From contig JACJXV010000024.1 in assembly GCA_020636445.1 (NCBI GenBank), forward strand, positions 1-61,238: 61,238 nucleotides of DNA. The letters are read 5' to 3'. This stretch comes from Lewinellaceae bacterium (GTDB lineage: Bacteria; Bacteroidota; Bacteroidia; Chitinophagales; Saprospiraceae). The stretch's first letter is position 1. The number at the start of each line of letters is the position of its first letter. Shown here one piece after another: positions 34,271 through 43,527 of the stretch. The translations under genes were made by a program, and so were the position numbers. The notes under the pieces were generated by a model. It was not told the origin of the DNA and did no database searches. It saw only the letters and a program-made list of their open reading frames with translations.

Positions 34271-36022
34271 ATGAACTATAACCGTTGGATTGGCCTGCTG
34301 GGCGGACTTTTCCTGGGGATTTGCCTGGGCAAAGCCCAGGTGGTAGTTCGGTTGCAAAAAGTGGACTCCGTTGCTATTGCCGGCCAGTCGACCTACCGGG
34401 CAGCTGATACCATGGCGGCGAATGCCTGGTTACAAACCCAACTGGATAGTCTGCAAGAGGCTGCCTACTGGGAAGCCTCCCTGGACGAGGTAGTGAAAAC
34501 GGATAGCGGTTGGGACGTCAGGCTGTACCAGGGCCCGCAGTACCGCTGGGGCGAGTGGTTGCTTAAGGTTCCGGATAGCCTGGGCTGGGGCAACACCTCC
34601 TGGCGCGCGCAGGCCTGGCGTCGGCAACCGGCTACCCTGGCCAGCCGGAACCTTATTTTGCAGACAGCGCTCACCCTGGCTGCCAATCGGGGCTATCCTT
34701 TTGCTGAGGCACAGTTGGACAGTCTGCAAGCAGCGAAAGGAATCCTATCCGGCCAGGTCTCTTTATCGCCAGGCCTTTTTCAGCAGTTTGATAGTTTGCA
34801 ACTCGGACCGGATCCACCCATTGGTGCCCGGTTTTTATACCGCTACCTGGGAGTAGCCCCGGGAACCCCTTACCGGGAAAATGCCGTCCTGCGCATGGGC
34901 GACCGGCTGCGCGAACTACCTTACCTTCAAGTCAAGGGGGAGCCGGAAATCGTTTTCCGGGAGGAAGGAGCTCAGGTTGCCTTGCCCCTGGAGGCTCGAC
35001 GGGCGAGCCGGTTTGATTTTTTAATTGGGGTTTTACCCAATAGCACACAAGTGAACCGGCTGTTGCTGACCGGTAGCTTTGAAGGCGAATTTTACAACCA
35101 GTTTGGGCAGGGTGAGCGCCTTTACGGACGCTTTGAGCAATTGCGACCGGCCACGCAACGGCTGGATCTGGCAGTTGCCTATCCGTACCTGCTGGGTACT
35201 GCCCTGGGGATTGATGCCCGATTTCATTTGTATAAGCGCGATACGACCTTCCTGGACCTGGACAGCGATGCCGGGGTTCAATATTTGCTGGAGGGGGGTA
35301 ATTATTGGAAAGTCTTTTGGAATAACCGGGCTTCGCGGCTGTTAAGCATTGATCAGACCCGGTTGTTGGCTACCCGCAGCTTACCCGCTCAGCTGGATAT
35401 CAGTAATGCCTTGTTTGGCCTGGAGTGGCTGCAACAGCAGCTTGATTACCGGTTCAATCCCCGGCGGGGTTGGCTGGTTTTCCTCCGCGCTGCCGCCGGG
35501 CGAAGGGTAATCCGGCCCAATAGCCGGATCCTTGAGATTGGTTTGGGTGAGTTGTATGATACACTGACGCTTCGCAGCACGCAGTATCGCCTCCTGGGGC
35601 GCTTAGAGGGGTATTTGCCGCTGGGCCGCCAGGCTACGGTGAAGGGAGGAGTGCAGGGCGGAAGCCTGCTGAGTGCCGCTCCGGTGTATCCGAATGAGCA
35701 ATTCCGGATTGGCGGCAACCGGCTGCTGCGCGGATTTGACGAGGAATTTATTTTTGCCACCCACTACCTGGTGGGTACGCTGGAATATCGCCTGCTGCTA
35801 AGCCAGAATTCCTTCCTGAGTGCCTTTGGGGATTATGGCTGGGTGGAAGATCGCACCGTTACACAGGGGGATATATTTTGGCCTTACGGGTTCGGGGCGG
35901 GGATTACCCTCGAAACGAGGGTAGGCTTGTTCGGTGTAAGTCTGGCCTTCGGCGGACGCCCGGGTTCTCCGGTAGATTTCAATGCACCCAAGGTGCACCT
36001 GGGTTATGTGAGTTTATTCTAA
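34271..36022 (+). CDS. Omp85/BamA-family outer-membrane protein
   Basis: The 583-residue protein has a signal peptide (IGLLGGLFLGICLGKAQ). About 200 residues of periplasmic part with one or two POTRA-like units follow (LYRYLGVAPGTPYRENAVLRMGDRLRELPYLQV, read in parts), then a beta-barrel. The motif FRIGGNRLLRGFDEE corresponds to the conserved RGF loop of Omp85 barrels, and the chain ends with Phe. Omp85 members insert or secrete other outer-membrane proteins. The short POTRA part makes it closer to TamA- or FhaC-like proteins than to BamA. It diverges from hemW; the common gap of about 110 bases should hold both promoters. Confidence 0.8.
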   Translation: MNYNRWIGLLGGLFLGICLGKAQVVVRLQKVDSVAIAGQSTYRAADTMAANAWLQTQLDSLQEAAYWEASLDEVVKTDSGWDVRLYQGPQYRWGEWLLKVPDSLGWGNTSWRAQAWRRQPATLASRNLILQTALTLAANRGYPFAEAQLDSLQAAKGILSGQVSLSPGLFQQFDSLQLGPDPPIGARFLYRYLGVAPGTPYRENAVLRMGDRLRELPYLQVKGEPEIVFREEGAQVALPLEARRASRFDFLIGVLPNSTQVNRLLLTGSFEGEFYNQFGQGERLYGRFEQLRPATQRLDLAVAYPYLLGTALGIDARFHLYKRDTTFLDLDSDAGVQYLLEGGNYWKVFWNNRASRLLSIDQTRLLATRSLPAQLDISNALFGLEWLQQQLDYRFNPRRGWLVFLRAAAGRRVIRPNSRILEIGLGELYDTLTLRSTQYRLLGRLEGYLPLGRQATVKGGVQGGSLLSAAPVYPNEQFRIGGNRLLRGFDEEFIFATHYLVGTLEYRLLLSQNSFLSAFGDYGWVEDRTVTQGDIFWPYGFGAGITLETRVGLFGVSLAFGGRPGSPVDFNAPKVHLGYVSLF

Positions 36023-36226
36023 GTGCTTTGTCAGGTTTGCAACCCCAAAACCCCGGTCTCATAGGGACCTAACCTTGAAAAAAAAACAGTGCGTTGCAAA
36101 ACGTAGTGCCGTAGGTACGCAACAACTATTTCAGCCGCCGGGGTGATTGTACTTCCTGGAAATGGCAGCAAAAAAGGGATTTGTCTTATATTCAAGCAAT
36201 CAATCTTTACGCTTAATAAAGCAGCT

Positions 36227-37489
36227 ATGAATCCAAAAGTATTATTGCTCTCTTGGTGCCTATTAATCACATTTACATTCAGCTGTAGCTCGCCCCAGCA
36301 AACAGCTACCTCCAAAACGGCGGCTGAGATTTTGGGGAACCCCGATTATTTAGCCTTCTCTTTTGGCGGTTACCGACATAGTAGCCGTGATACGGTACCC
36401 ACGGTAAGCCAGCTAAAGGAAGATCTGGCCATCCTGGCGGCGATGGATATCAAGTTAATCCGCACCTATAACACCCAGCAATTTCAGGAAACGGCTAATC
36501 TCCTGCAGGCTATCCGGGAGTTAAAGACCGAGAATCCGGCCTTTGAAATGTACGTAATGCTGGGAGCCTGGATCGACTGTGCGGGGGCCTGGTCAGGCGA
36601 AGTTAATCACGAAGAGGAGAGCCTGGAAAACAATACTGCAGAGGTAGACGCCGCCGTTGCTTTCGCCAAGGAGTATCCCGATATCGTAAAAATTATTGCC
36701 GTGGGGAATGAAGCCATGGTTCATTGGGCCGCCAGTTATTTTGTGCGACCCAAAATCATCCTCAAATGGGTGAATTACCTGCAGGAGCGGAAGCAATCGG
36801 GGGAATTGCCTGGCGACCTCTGGATTACCAGTTCTGATAATTTCGCCTCCTGGGGTGGAGGCGATGCTAGTTACCATACCGCCGATTTGGTAGCTTTAAT
36901 CAAGGCAGTGGACTATGTTTCAATGCATACTTATCCCTTTCATGATACGCATTACAACCCCGCGTTTTGGAAGGTGCCAGCCGCCGAAGGGTCGTTGCCC
37001 GATTCGGCAAAAGTTGCCGCAGCCATGTTGCGGGCGCGCGATTACGCTATCGCCCAATATCAGGCTGTTGCTGATTTTCTGGACAGTCTGGGGGTAAAGA
37101 AACCCATTCACATCGGCGAAACCGGTTGGGCGTCTATGGATAGCAACTTATACGGACCTACGGGTTCTCATGCTACCGATGAATACAAAGCAAAACTGTA
37201 TTATGATTACATGCGGGAATGGACAAATGCAGCCGGGATGTCCTGCTTTTATTTTGAAGCCTTTGATGAACGCTGGAAAGATCCGACCAGTACGGCTGGC
37301 TCGGAGAATCATTTTGGACTGATCAATCTCCAGGGTGAAGCGAAATATGCTTTATGGGATCTGGTTGATGCCGGTGTGTTTAAGGGGTTAACCCGTGGCG
37401 GAAAGCCCATTACGAAATCTTATCAAGGCGACAAGGCCGCGCTGATGACGGAGGTGCTTCCACCACCGCTGGCTAGTGAAAAAGACTGA
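36227..37489 (+). CDS. GH17-like glycoside hydrolase lipoprotein
   Basis: From the ATG at 36227 the product has 420 residues. The signal ends with a lipobox FTFSC, so it should be a lipoprotein. The catalytic (beta/alpha)8 fold is indicated by AVGNEA, with probable acid/base Glu162, and by IHIGETGWAS, with probable nucleophile Glu298, the pair used by family GH17 (1,3-beta-glucan endo-hydrolases and transglycosidases). LIRTYNTQQFQETANLL and VDYVSMHTYPF also fit. It would act on beta-1,3-glucan at the cell surface. The frame extends upstream to 36143, but that start gives no signal peptide. It is probably an independent unit; nearby GH63 and GH2 genes suggest a sugar-scavenging life style. Confidence 0.82.
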   Translation: MNPKVLLLSWCLLITFTFSCSSPQQTATSKTAAEILGNPDYLAFSFGGYRHSSRDTVPTVSQLKEDLAILAAMDIKLIRTYNTQQFQETANLLQAIRELKTENPAFEMYVMLGAWIDCAGAWSGEVNHEEESLENNTAEVDAAVAFAKEYPDIVKIIAVGNEAMVHWAASYFVRPKIILKWVNYLQERKQSGELPGDLWITSSDNFASWGGGDASYHTADLVALIKAVDYVSMHTYPFHDTHYNPAFWKVPAAEGSLPDSAKVAAAMLRARDYAIAQYQAVADFLDSLGVKKPIHIGETGWASMDSNLYGPTGSHATDEYKAKLYYDYMREWTNAAGMSCFYFEAFDERWKDPTSTAGSENHFGLINLQGEAKYALWDLVDAGVFKGLTRGGKPITKSYQGDKAALMTEVLPPPLASEKD

Positions 37490-37560
37490 GAACTAAAGAA
37501 TTTTCCGCGGGATAACTGATTGCCGAATGTTACCCAAAACCTTGGTGAAATAGCAGCCTA

Positions 37561-38322
37561 ATGGAGGCGGTTGAGGATTATCGAACTAAGCTAGCCCAGC
37601 GTCTTTATCTTTTGTTGGGGGATGGGCTACTGGGATTGTATCAGGTGGGGTCCGCATGTCTGGGCGATTACGTTCCCGGAAAAAGTGATCTGGATATAGT
37701 TGGGGTAGTTCGGCACCCCTTGTCATTTGAACAGGGAAACGAGCTGGCTCGGGGCCTGGATCATTCATCTTTCCCCTGTCCGGCGAAAGGCCTTGACCTG
37801 GTGCTTTTTACGGCCGAATCGGCAGGGTCGAATGTTCCGGAACCCACCTACGAATTTTGGTTTGCAACCGGGGCAAGTTGGCATCCGGAAAACTGGGAAA
37901 CAGGCCGGGGGACAGAAATGGTTATTTTTCTGGAACTGTGCCGCCGGCATGGACTCACCCTGTTTGGCCCCCCTCCGGAACGGCTTATTGCGTCGGTAGC
38001 CCGGGAATACCTGCTGGCTGCCTTCCAGGACATGCTCGAATGGCACCAAACGAAAGTGCTCGATATTTTTCATGATCCCCGGGGCCAATATTCGGTTCTG
38101 AATGCCTGCCGGGTTTTGGCCTATGTAGCCGAAGGGCAGTTTCTTTCCAAAACTGCGGGGGGAGAATGGTTGCTTAAGCAAGAACCTGCCAACGCAATGG
38201 TTCGACAAGCATTGACTATCCGGCTGGGGGAGGCTAATGAGGATATCGACCCAGATGAAATTACCGAATTCCTCCAGCGAACGATTACCCTCCTTCATGC
38301 TCATCGCGAAGCGGGGGAATAA
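37561..38322 (+). CDS. AadA-like aminoglycoside nucleotidyltransferase domain protein
   Basis: The 253-residue protein has the nucleotidyltransferase motif VGSACLGDYVPGKSDLDIVGV, with Gly30-Ser31 and the metal-binding Asp43 and Asp45, followed by a helical DUF4111-type domain with NACRVLAYVAEGQFLSKTAGGEW (read in parts). This is the two-domain layout of ANT(3'')(9) enzymes (AadA), which adenylylate streptomycin and spectinomycin, and the length is the same (about 260). Chromosomal relatives of this type are common in environmental bacteria and their substrate is often unknown, so resistance is possible but not shown. It starts 71 bases after the GH17 gene on the same strand. Confidence 0.8.
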   Translation: MEAVEDYRTKLAQRLYLLLGDGLLGLYQVGSACLGDYVPGKSDLDIVGVVRHPLSFEQGNELARGLDHSSFPCPAKGLDLVLFTAESAGSNVPEPTYEFWFATGASWHPENWETGRGTEMVIFLELCRRHGLTLFGPPPERLIASVAREYLLAAFQDMLEWHQTKVLDIFHDPRGQYSVLNACRVLAYVAEGQFLSKTAGGEWLLKQEPANAMVRQALTIRLGEANEDIDPDEITEFLQRTITLLHAHREAGE

Positions 38323-38846
38323 CGGGCCCCGGACATTTGTGAAAAACTCCTTTGGGGGCCGCTTGGTTACTACCCGTCTACTGCGCAAAGCTAGGGTAGA
38401 TAAGAAATGCGCAATATTTTTGAGTGAGCAGTGAGCAGTGAGCAGTGACTTTGGTCTTTTCCTAAGAGAAGTCGAAGGGCGAGCCAGGCACAATAGCTCT
38501 TTGCATCTTGGGTGAAGAGCCTAAAGTCGAATTTGGGGGAGAAACACCAGGCACTTCGCCGACTTTTATAGCTATACAAACCGGCGAAGGCGATGCGTGG
38601 CTACCACGAATATTCACCGCACCTGGCAGTAACAACCCTGACAAAAACACGTATATTTATAGCAACCGAATAGCGGTTTCGGTTATAAACGCGTAAAACA
38701 GCGTAGCAAAGAACGACCTGCAAAATAAAAATGGGCACGTCTCACGATATGCAGGACTCGGACCCGCTATGGCTTTAATTGTGAAGTGAATACATTTCCG
38801 AAACCCAGTAAACCTCCGCTCTTAACCAGAACCCAATACTATAGCA
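38323..38846. other. 524-base gap with a short heptamer array
   Basis: No good gene is seen; the small frames on both strands have no start context or recognisable content. GTGAGCA is repeated three times at 38424-38444. Around 38662-38682 AACCGAA and TTCGGTT pair across a 7-base loop. The region before 38847 should hold the promoter of the next gene, but no clear TAnnTTTG box was found. Confidence 0.6.
38424..38444. repeat. Heptamer repeat GTGAGCA x3
   Basis: Three exact 7-bp units followed by a decayed one (GTGACTT). Confidence 0.75.
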
Positions 38847-39308
38847 ATGGCCAAACTCGTCGAAATCGATTTAACAGACATTCATAGCGGTATGCTGATG
38901 GCAAAAATCCAGGCGGGAACCCTACTGACCTGGATCTGCCGCTACAGTAAGGTGGATGGAACCCCCTACACCTGTACTTCCGATGACGAACCGTATAAGC
39001 TTCAGTTTGATATCGGCACTCCTGATGAGCTGCGCGATTTTGTCAACAATTTTGATGTAGCGCTGCACAATACCAGCCACAAAGAAAAGCCCTACGACCT
39101 GATCGTCGAATGGATTCATCAGGATCGCATTCCTCCGGAAGAGGTTATCGGACGCGGTTTATTTGGGGAGGTAGATGAAGAAGAAGTAACCGCAGCCGCT
39201 GTTTTGGAGCAAACTACGCTGGGGCGCTGGGAAAAAACGGGCATGCTTGCCCCCGGAAAAACCCTTGTCCTCAAAGCGGGAGTGCAGTTTTTTAAATCCC
39301 AAGACTAA
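38847..39308 (+). CDS. Conserved-looking hypothetical protein, 153 residues
   Basis: No family is recognised. The product is a soluble, acidic protein without a signal peptide. It opens with a short beta-rich segment (LVEIDLTDIHSGMLMAKIQAG) and ends with LGRWEKTGMLAPGKTLVLKAGVQFF. Composition and codon use resemble the neighbours, so it is a real gene. It is 5 bases upstream of the next gene, an exported protein, and the two are likely co-transcribed. A role tied to that neighbour is the only inference available. Confidence 0.6.
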   Translation: MAKLVEIDLTDIHSGMLMAKIQAGTLLTWICRYSKVDGTPYTCTSDDEPYKLQFDIGTPDELRDFVNNFDVALHNTSHKEKPYDLIVEWIHQDRIPPEEVIGRGLFGEVDEEEVTAAAVLEQTTLGRWEKTGMLAPGKTLVLKAGVQFFKSQD

Positions 39309-39313
39309 GTACT

Positions 39314-40660
39314 ATGAAAAAATATCTCCTATGCCTGGGGTTGTGCGGGTTACTGGTCGGCGCCAATGCCCAATCGGATACCACTATTACGATCAATGAT
39401 TTTTATGTCGATTACGCAGTACCGGATATTGGGGCTTTTTCCTTGTTGCAGCGCTCTCCCAAGGCGGTAGCTAAGCCCGGCAATGTCAAAGAGTTGGCGC
39501 TCGACGTATTACCCCTGGCCAATGATGCTCCCAATATCGCTAATGGTATGGCCCTGGACTGGGCGCCGTACCGTACGTTTATGAAGGATTCGCTGCGGCA
39601 AAACCCGCGCATGTACCGGAAGGATGCCTGGATCCGCAATCTTCAGATTTCAGTAGGATCCGTACAGTCACCTACTGCCGGCACGGATCTGGCCATGGGT
39701 GTTAAGTGGACGCCTTTTGATGAGTCGGACCCACTGCTTGATCGCCGCTACCAGGTGGAAATTCTGACCCGCTTGCAGCGCATCCTGATAAAAGACCCCA
39801 CCAACGCGGTTAATCGTACCCAGTTGCAAAACGACCTGATTCGCCTGACCTTCCGCATCGATAGCAGCTATGCGCAGGAACGGGGAGTTACGCGGGGAAA
39901 ACTATTTCCCCTGTTTCAGTTCAACCTCGATGATGAAGGCCCGGCCGTAGAAGTTCCTGATCCTGATGAGCTGTACGCTACCTGTATGGACGCCATGGCA
40001 GAAGCGGGTATCGCTGATTTCAAAACGCGCAAAGCGCTCGATGAAGCCCTGAAAAAAATCATCGATCGCTATATACTCATGTTGGCGGAAGCCAAGAACT
40101 TCCGGGCAGCGGATCGGGTAACGGCGCTGGCCGAATTGGAGGAGTTTAAAATGCGCTATGAGCGCATGCATTGGAACCGCCGGGCCCTGACCATCGGGTT
40201 GGGTACCGTTTGGAATGCCCCGGATAATACCTGGAATACCGTAGGGAGTGATCGCTTTTCGGCTTTCGTTAACTACTTGCAGCCGCTGGTGCGAAACGAT
40301 AAAACCGGCTTTGGTGCCCAATTGCTCTTCCTGGGGCAAATTGTGTCGAACTACAGTCCGCTCCCCGGCCAGCAGCGGAGTATTGTCAGTCTGGGTGGCC
40401 GTATTCTGGCCGGCAATAACCGCTTTCGGGTTTCGGCCGAAGGTCGGTTTGACGAACAAGCCTACGAAGGCCTGGAGCCCGTGGATAACATGCTGCGCAT
40501 CTCCCTGGGCCTGGAAGTCCGCTTTTTTGACGGTCTCTGGCTGGAAATTGCGGCCGGAACCAGCGGCTCTACCGAAGAGTACAAAAAGGCGGGCATCTTT
40601 TCTCTGGCTAACTTTAAGTATGCCTTCCAGAAGGAGCGGCGGTTTAAGTTTATGCAGTAG
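39314..40660 (+). CDS. Exported hypothetical protein with a barrel-like C-terminus
   Basis: The 448-residue protein has a signal peptide (LLCLGLCGLLVGANAQ). No family is recognised. The middle part is helical (LDEALKKIIDRYILMLAEAKNF, EFKMRYERMHWNRR), and the last 150 residues have alternating strands (RALTIGLGTVWNA, FGAQLLFLGQIVSNY, LRISLGLEVRFFDGLWLEIAAGTSGS, read in parts) that look like outer-membrane beta-strands. The protein probably reaches the outer membrane. The start ATG lies 5 bases after the preceding unknown gene. Confidence 0.6.
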   Translation: MKKYLLCLGLCGLLVGANAQSDTTITINDFYVDYAVPDIGAFSLLQRSPKAVAKPGNVKELALDVLPLANDAPNIANGMALDWAPYRTFMKDSLRQNPRMYRKDAWIRNLQISVGSVQSPTAGTDLAMGVKWTPFDESDPLLDRRYQVEILTRLQRILIKDPTNAVNRTQLQNDLIRLTFRIDSSYAQERGVTRGKLFPLFQFNLDDEGPAVEVPDPDELYATCMDAMAEAGIADFKTRKALDEALKKIIDRYILMLAEAKNFRAADRVTALAELEEFKMRYERMHWNRRALTIGLGTVWNAPDNTWNTVGSDRFSAFVNYLQPLVRNDKTGFGAQLLFLGQIVSNYSPLPGQQRSIVSLGGRILAGNNRFRVSAEGRFDEQAYEGLEPVDNMLRISLGLEVRFFDGLWLEIAAGTSGSTEEYKKAGIFSLANFKYAFQKERRFKFMQ

Positions 40661-40727
40661 TTCACTGACATGAAGAAAAGTAGCATTGAATAAGAAAAAG
40701 GATTAATTTCCAGGGAAAAAAAGCATA

Positions 40728-40958
40728 ATGGTTGATTACAGAAAACATGTTCAATCGAATCCCAAGGTAATGCTGGGAAAGCCCACTGTTAAAGGGACCA
40801 GAATCACTGTCGAATTACTTCTATGGAAGATCGCGGACGGATACTCATTTGAGGAGATATTAGAAATGTATCCTCATCTAAAATTAGATGATATTTTGGC
40901 CTCTATCGCATATGCAGCAGCAATGATGGAATCAGAAGAAGTAATTGTAGCGGCATGA
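40728..40958 (+). CDS. DUF433 antitoxin-like protein
   Basis: The 76-residue protein has the DUF433 pattern VMLGKPTVKGTRITVELLL, DGYSFEEILEMYPHL and ILASIAYA, a winged-helix-type DNA-binding domain found in antitoxins. The stop overlaps the next start (40955-40958, ATGA). The DNA is more AT-rich than neighbours, which suggests acquisition by transfer. It likely neutralises the following PIN-like protein and represses the pair, based on known DUF433/DUF5615 modules. Confidence 0.88.
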   Translation: MVDYRKHVQSNPKVMLGKPTVKGTRITVELLLWKIADGYSFEEILEMYPHLKLDDILASIAYAAAMMESEEVIVAA

Positions 40959-41320
40959 GGTTGTTGGTATTAGCAGATGAAGGCTTAAACGGAAATATTG
41001 TTCGTGAATTACGGGAAAACGGTTTCAAAGTCGATTGGATATTGGAGGTGGAACCTGGCATGAAGGACGAACAGGTAATCGAATTGGCGAAAGAGCAGAA
41101 ACAGGTGTTAATTACGGAGGATAAAGATTTTGGCGAATGGGTTTTTGCCCATCAAATAGAAGGACTCACTATAATTTTTCTAAGATACGAGAAAGAGGAT
41201 TATCCAAAAGTACTAAAGTATTTGCTTGAATTGCTAAAAGAAATGGATAGATTATCCCCCAGAAAGGAGAATGAGTTCATCACTATTAACAGAAATAAGG
41301 TAAGAAGGCGAAGGATATAA
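40955..41320 (+). CDS. DUF5615 PIN-like toxin candidate
   Basis: The 121-residue protein fits DUF5615, a PIN-related ribonuclease fold: Asp8 and Glu9 in VLADEGL near the N-terminus and Thr54, Glu55, Asp56 and Asp58 in LITEDKDFGEW. These acidic residues would bind Mg or Mn for RNA cleavage. It directly overlaps the DUF433 gene, forming a two-gene toxin-antitoxin-like unit. The basic C-terminal tail KVRRRRI is notable. Toxicity has not been shown for this copy. Confidence 0.86.
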   Translation: MRLLVLADEGLNGNIVRELRENGFKVDWILEVEPGMKDEQVIELAKEQKQVLITEDKDFGEWVFAHQIEGLTIIFLRYEKEDYPKVLKYLLELLKEMDRLSPRKENEFITINRNKVRRRRI

Positions 41321-41412
41321 AAACGACACGTCAGCTATGCCAACCGTTCCCTGTTGTGAAACGTTTCTGGGAGACCAGTTAAAGAGCACGAAAACCTATT
41401 AATCCAAAGCCT

Positions 41413-43452
41413 TTGACTCTTCTTAATAAACAAATACACTTTGCCAAAGTGCTATTGTTTGGGCTTAACCTGCTCCTGAGTAGTTGCCACCCTAAAATTC
41501 CATCGGCGAAGCTAATGGTAGCCACCGAGCCGGCTAATATGCTGGATTATGTGGGTACACCAAACACGGCCAGGGACCGAAATGCATTGGCCTTCTCCGA
41601 CCAGGGCGCCTGGTTCGCGTATGGTTTTCCGGCCGATACGGCCTGTTTTGGCGGCTTCACAGGCCCCTTTTTAATGACCCAGGAAAATGGGGTTTGGAGC
41701 AGCCAGGTGCTGAGCCAGTTAATGCTGAAAGAGGTAACCACTGGTCAGTTGATCGATTGGAATGGGTTTGCCGCCTCCCACACAAGTTTTAACAGCCATT
41801 TGGCGCAGGCATTTGTCAATGAGCAATTCCGAATAACCCAAACCCTGTGTTTCGCTTCAGCGCATTCGACACTGATAACGACCCAGATCACCAACTTGTC
41901 GGGGGAGACCATTCGACTGCAGCCCCATTGGCGAGGTACAGTTTTCTTACCTGGGCTAAAGCTGGCCCGGGAAGGCAATACGGTGGTTTTACAATCCCCT
42001 TTAAGTGCCGCAAAAGGCACGATTCAGTCCTTCGGCGAACCAGTGACCAGCCTTGAACTAACCGATTCGACCTATGCCCTGCATTTAGACCCTTTTGCCC
42101 TGAAACCTGGCGAAACCCGGCAATTAGTGCTGGGGCATACGTTTATTTTTCCGGAATATAACGGCGAAGAAGAGCAGCGCCGCCTGGGCGATGCGGTTAA
42201 CCAGCTTCCTGCATTACTGGATACCCGTAAAGCTGAAAAAGGGCATCAGTTGGCCACGCTTCATGCCCAATTAGACACCCCCTGGCAGGATTCCGTTTAC
42301 CAGGATTTAGTGGCCAAAACGATCCTTACTCTGCAAAATAACTGGCGTATTCCGGCGGGTGAATTAAAAAACAGTGGGGTGTTTCCCAGCTATCACTACA
42401 TCTGGTTTCATGGTTTCTGGGCCTGGGATAGCTGGAAGCATGCCGTAGCCCTGACTCAGTATGATCCCGAGCTTGCCAAAGAGCAAATCCGGGCAATGTA
42501 TGCTTACCTGACGCCCGAGGGGTTTATTCCGGATTGTATTTACCGCGACACCACCATCGAGGCCCATAATTATCGGAACACTAAGCCACCCTTATCTGCA
42601 TGGGCGGCGTGGGAAGTGTATACCCAAAGTCAGGATGTGCGGTTCCTGAAAGAGCTTTACCCCAAAATCGTCCGACAGCATACCTGGTGGTACACCAACA
42701 GGGATCATGATCAGGACGGGCTTTGTGAATATGGCTCAACGGATGGCAGCCTGGTGGCGGCCAAGTGGGAAAGCGGGATGGATAATGCCGTGCGGTTTGA
42801 CCAGAGTAAAATCCTGAAAAATTCGGCAACTGCTTATTCCCTGGATCAGGAAAGCGTCGATTTAAATGCCTATCTCTATACGGAGAAACAGTATTTAAGG
42901 CAAATGGCTGAAGTTTTAAACAAACCGCAAGATCAGGAGCAATGGGCCACCCAGGCCAGGGTGCTCAAAGCAAAAATCCAGTTTCAGTTTTATGATCCAA
43001 ACACCGGATGGTTCTACGATACCAGTATCGATGGCCAATCTTTCATCCAGGTCATGGGGTGTGAGGGCTGGATTCCGCTCTGGGCCGAAATAGCTACCCC
43101 AGCGCAAGCCGTCGCGGTGAAGAATTCCATGATAAATTCGGCGTACTTTTTTACCCGGGTACCCTTGCCAACTTTAGCCGCCAATCACCCCAAGTTTACC
43201 CCGGCGGATGGTTACTGGCGCGGACCCGTCTGGCTGGACCAGGCGTATTTCGGGGTGAAAGGCTTGCATAACTATGGGTTTCATCAGGAGGCTTATGCCG
43301 CAACCTACGCCTTGTTGCAGCAGGCAGAAGGTGTGCTAACCAAAGGAAAATCCATTCGGGAAAATTACCAGCCTATCACCGGACAAGGGTTAGAGTCGAA
43401 AAATTTTAGCTGGTCAGCGGCGCATTATTTATTGTTACTCCTCAATCGGTAA
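41413..43452 (+). CDS. GH63-like alpha-glucosidase lipoprotein
   Basis: The product has 679 residues from a TTG start; no better start is in frame near the signal. The signal ends with LLSSC, a lipobox. The C-terminal (alpha/alpha)6 part has HGFWAWDSWKHAVALTQYD (Asp339), GFIPDCIYRD, WAAWEVYTQSQ, DGYWRGPVWLDQAYFGVKGL and ENYQPITGQGLESKNFSWSAAHYLLLLLNR (parts), which fit GH63 proteins such as YgjK. These enzymes hydrolyse alpha-glucosides with inversion. It starts 92 bases after the toxin-like gene and precedes the GH2 gene by about 75 bases, so the two hydrolases may share a transcript and act at the cell surface on the same glycan. Confidence 0.8.
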   Translation: MTLLNKQIHFAKVLLFGLNLLLSSCHPKIPSAKLMVATEPANMLDYVGTPNTARDRNALAFSDQGAWFAYGFPADTACFGGFTGPFLMTQENGVWSSQVLSQLMLKEVTTGQLIDWNGFAASHTSFNSHLAQAFVNEQFRITQTLCFASAHSTLITTQITNLSGETIRLQPHWRGTVFLPGLKLAREGNTVVLQSPLSAAKGTIQSFGEPVTSLELTDSTYALHLDPFALKPGETRQLVLGHTFIFPEYNGEEEQRRLGDAVNQLPALLDTRKAEKGHQLATLHAQLDTPWQDSVYQDLVAKTILTLQNNWRIPAGELKNSGVFPSYHYIWFHGFWAWDSWKHAVALTQYDPELAKEQIRAMYAYLTPEGFIPDCIYRDTTIEAHNYRNTKPPLSAWAAWEVYTQSQDVRFLKELYPKIVRQHTWWYTNRDHDQDGLCEYGSTDGSLVAAKWESGMDNAVRFDQSKILKNSATAYSLDQESVDLNAYLYTEKQYLRQMAEVLNKPQDQEQWATQARVLKAKIQFQFYDPNTGWFYDTSIDGQSFIQVMGCEGWIPLWAEIATPAQAVAVKNSMINSAYFFTRVPLPTLAANHPKFTPADGYWRGPVWLDQAYFGVKGLHNYGFHQEAYAATYALLQQAEGVLTKGKSIRENYQPITGQGLESKNFSWSAAHYLLLLLNR

Positions 43453-43527
43453 TTACGCGGTAATTTGCCCGAAAATATAATCCCGGGGATATAACAGCTA
43501 TTTCCCCCGGAAGTTGATCTGATCCTT

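Noticed and set aside
43483..43510. CCGGGG/CCCCGG inverted pair between the GH63 and GH2 genes as a terminator
   Set aside because: The stem is only six bases with a 16-base loop and no T-run.
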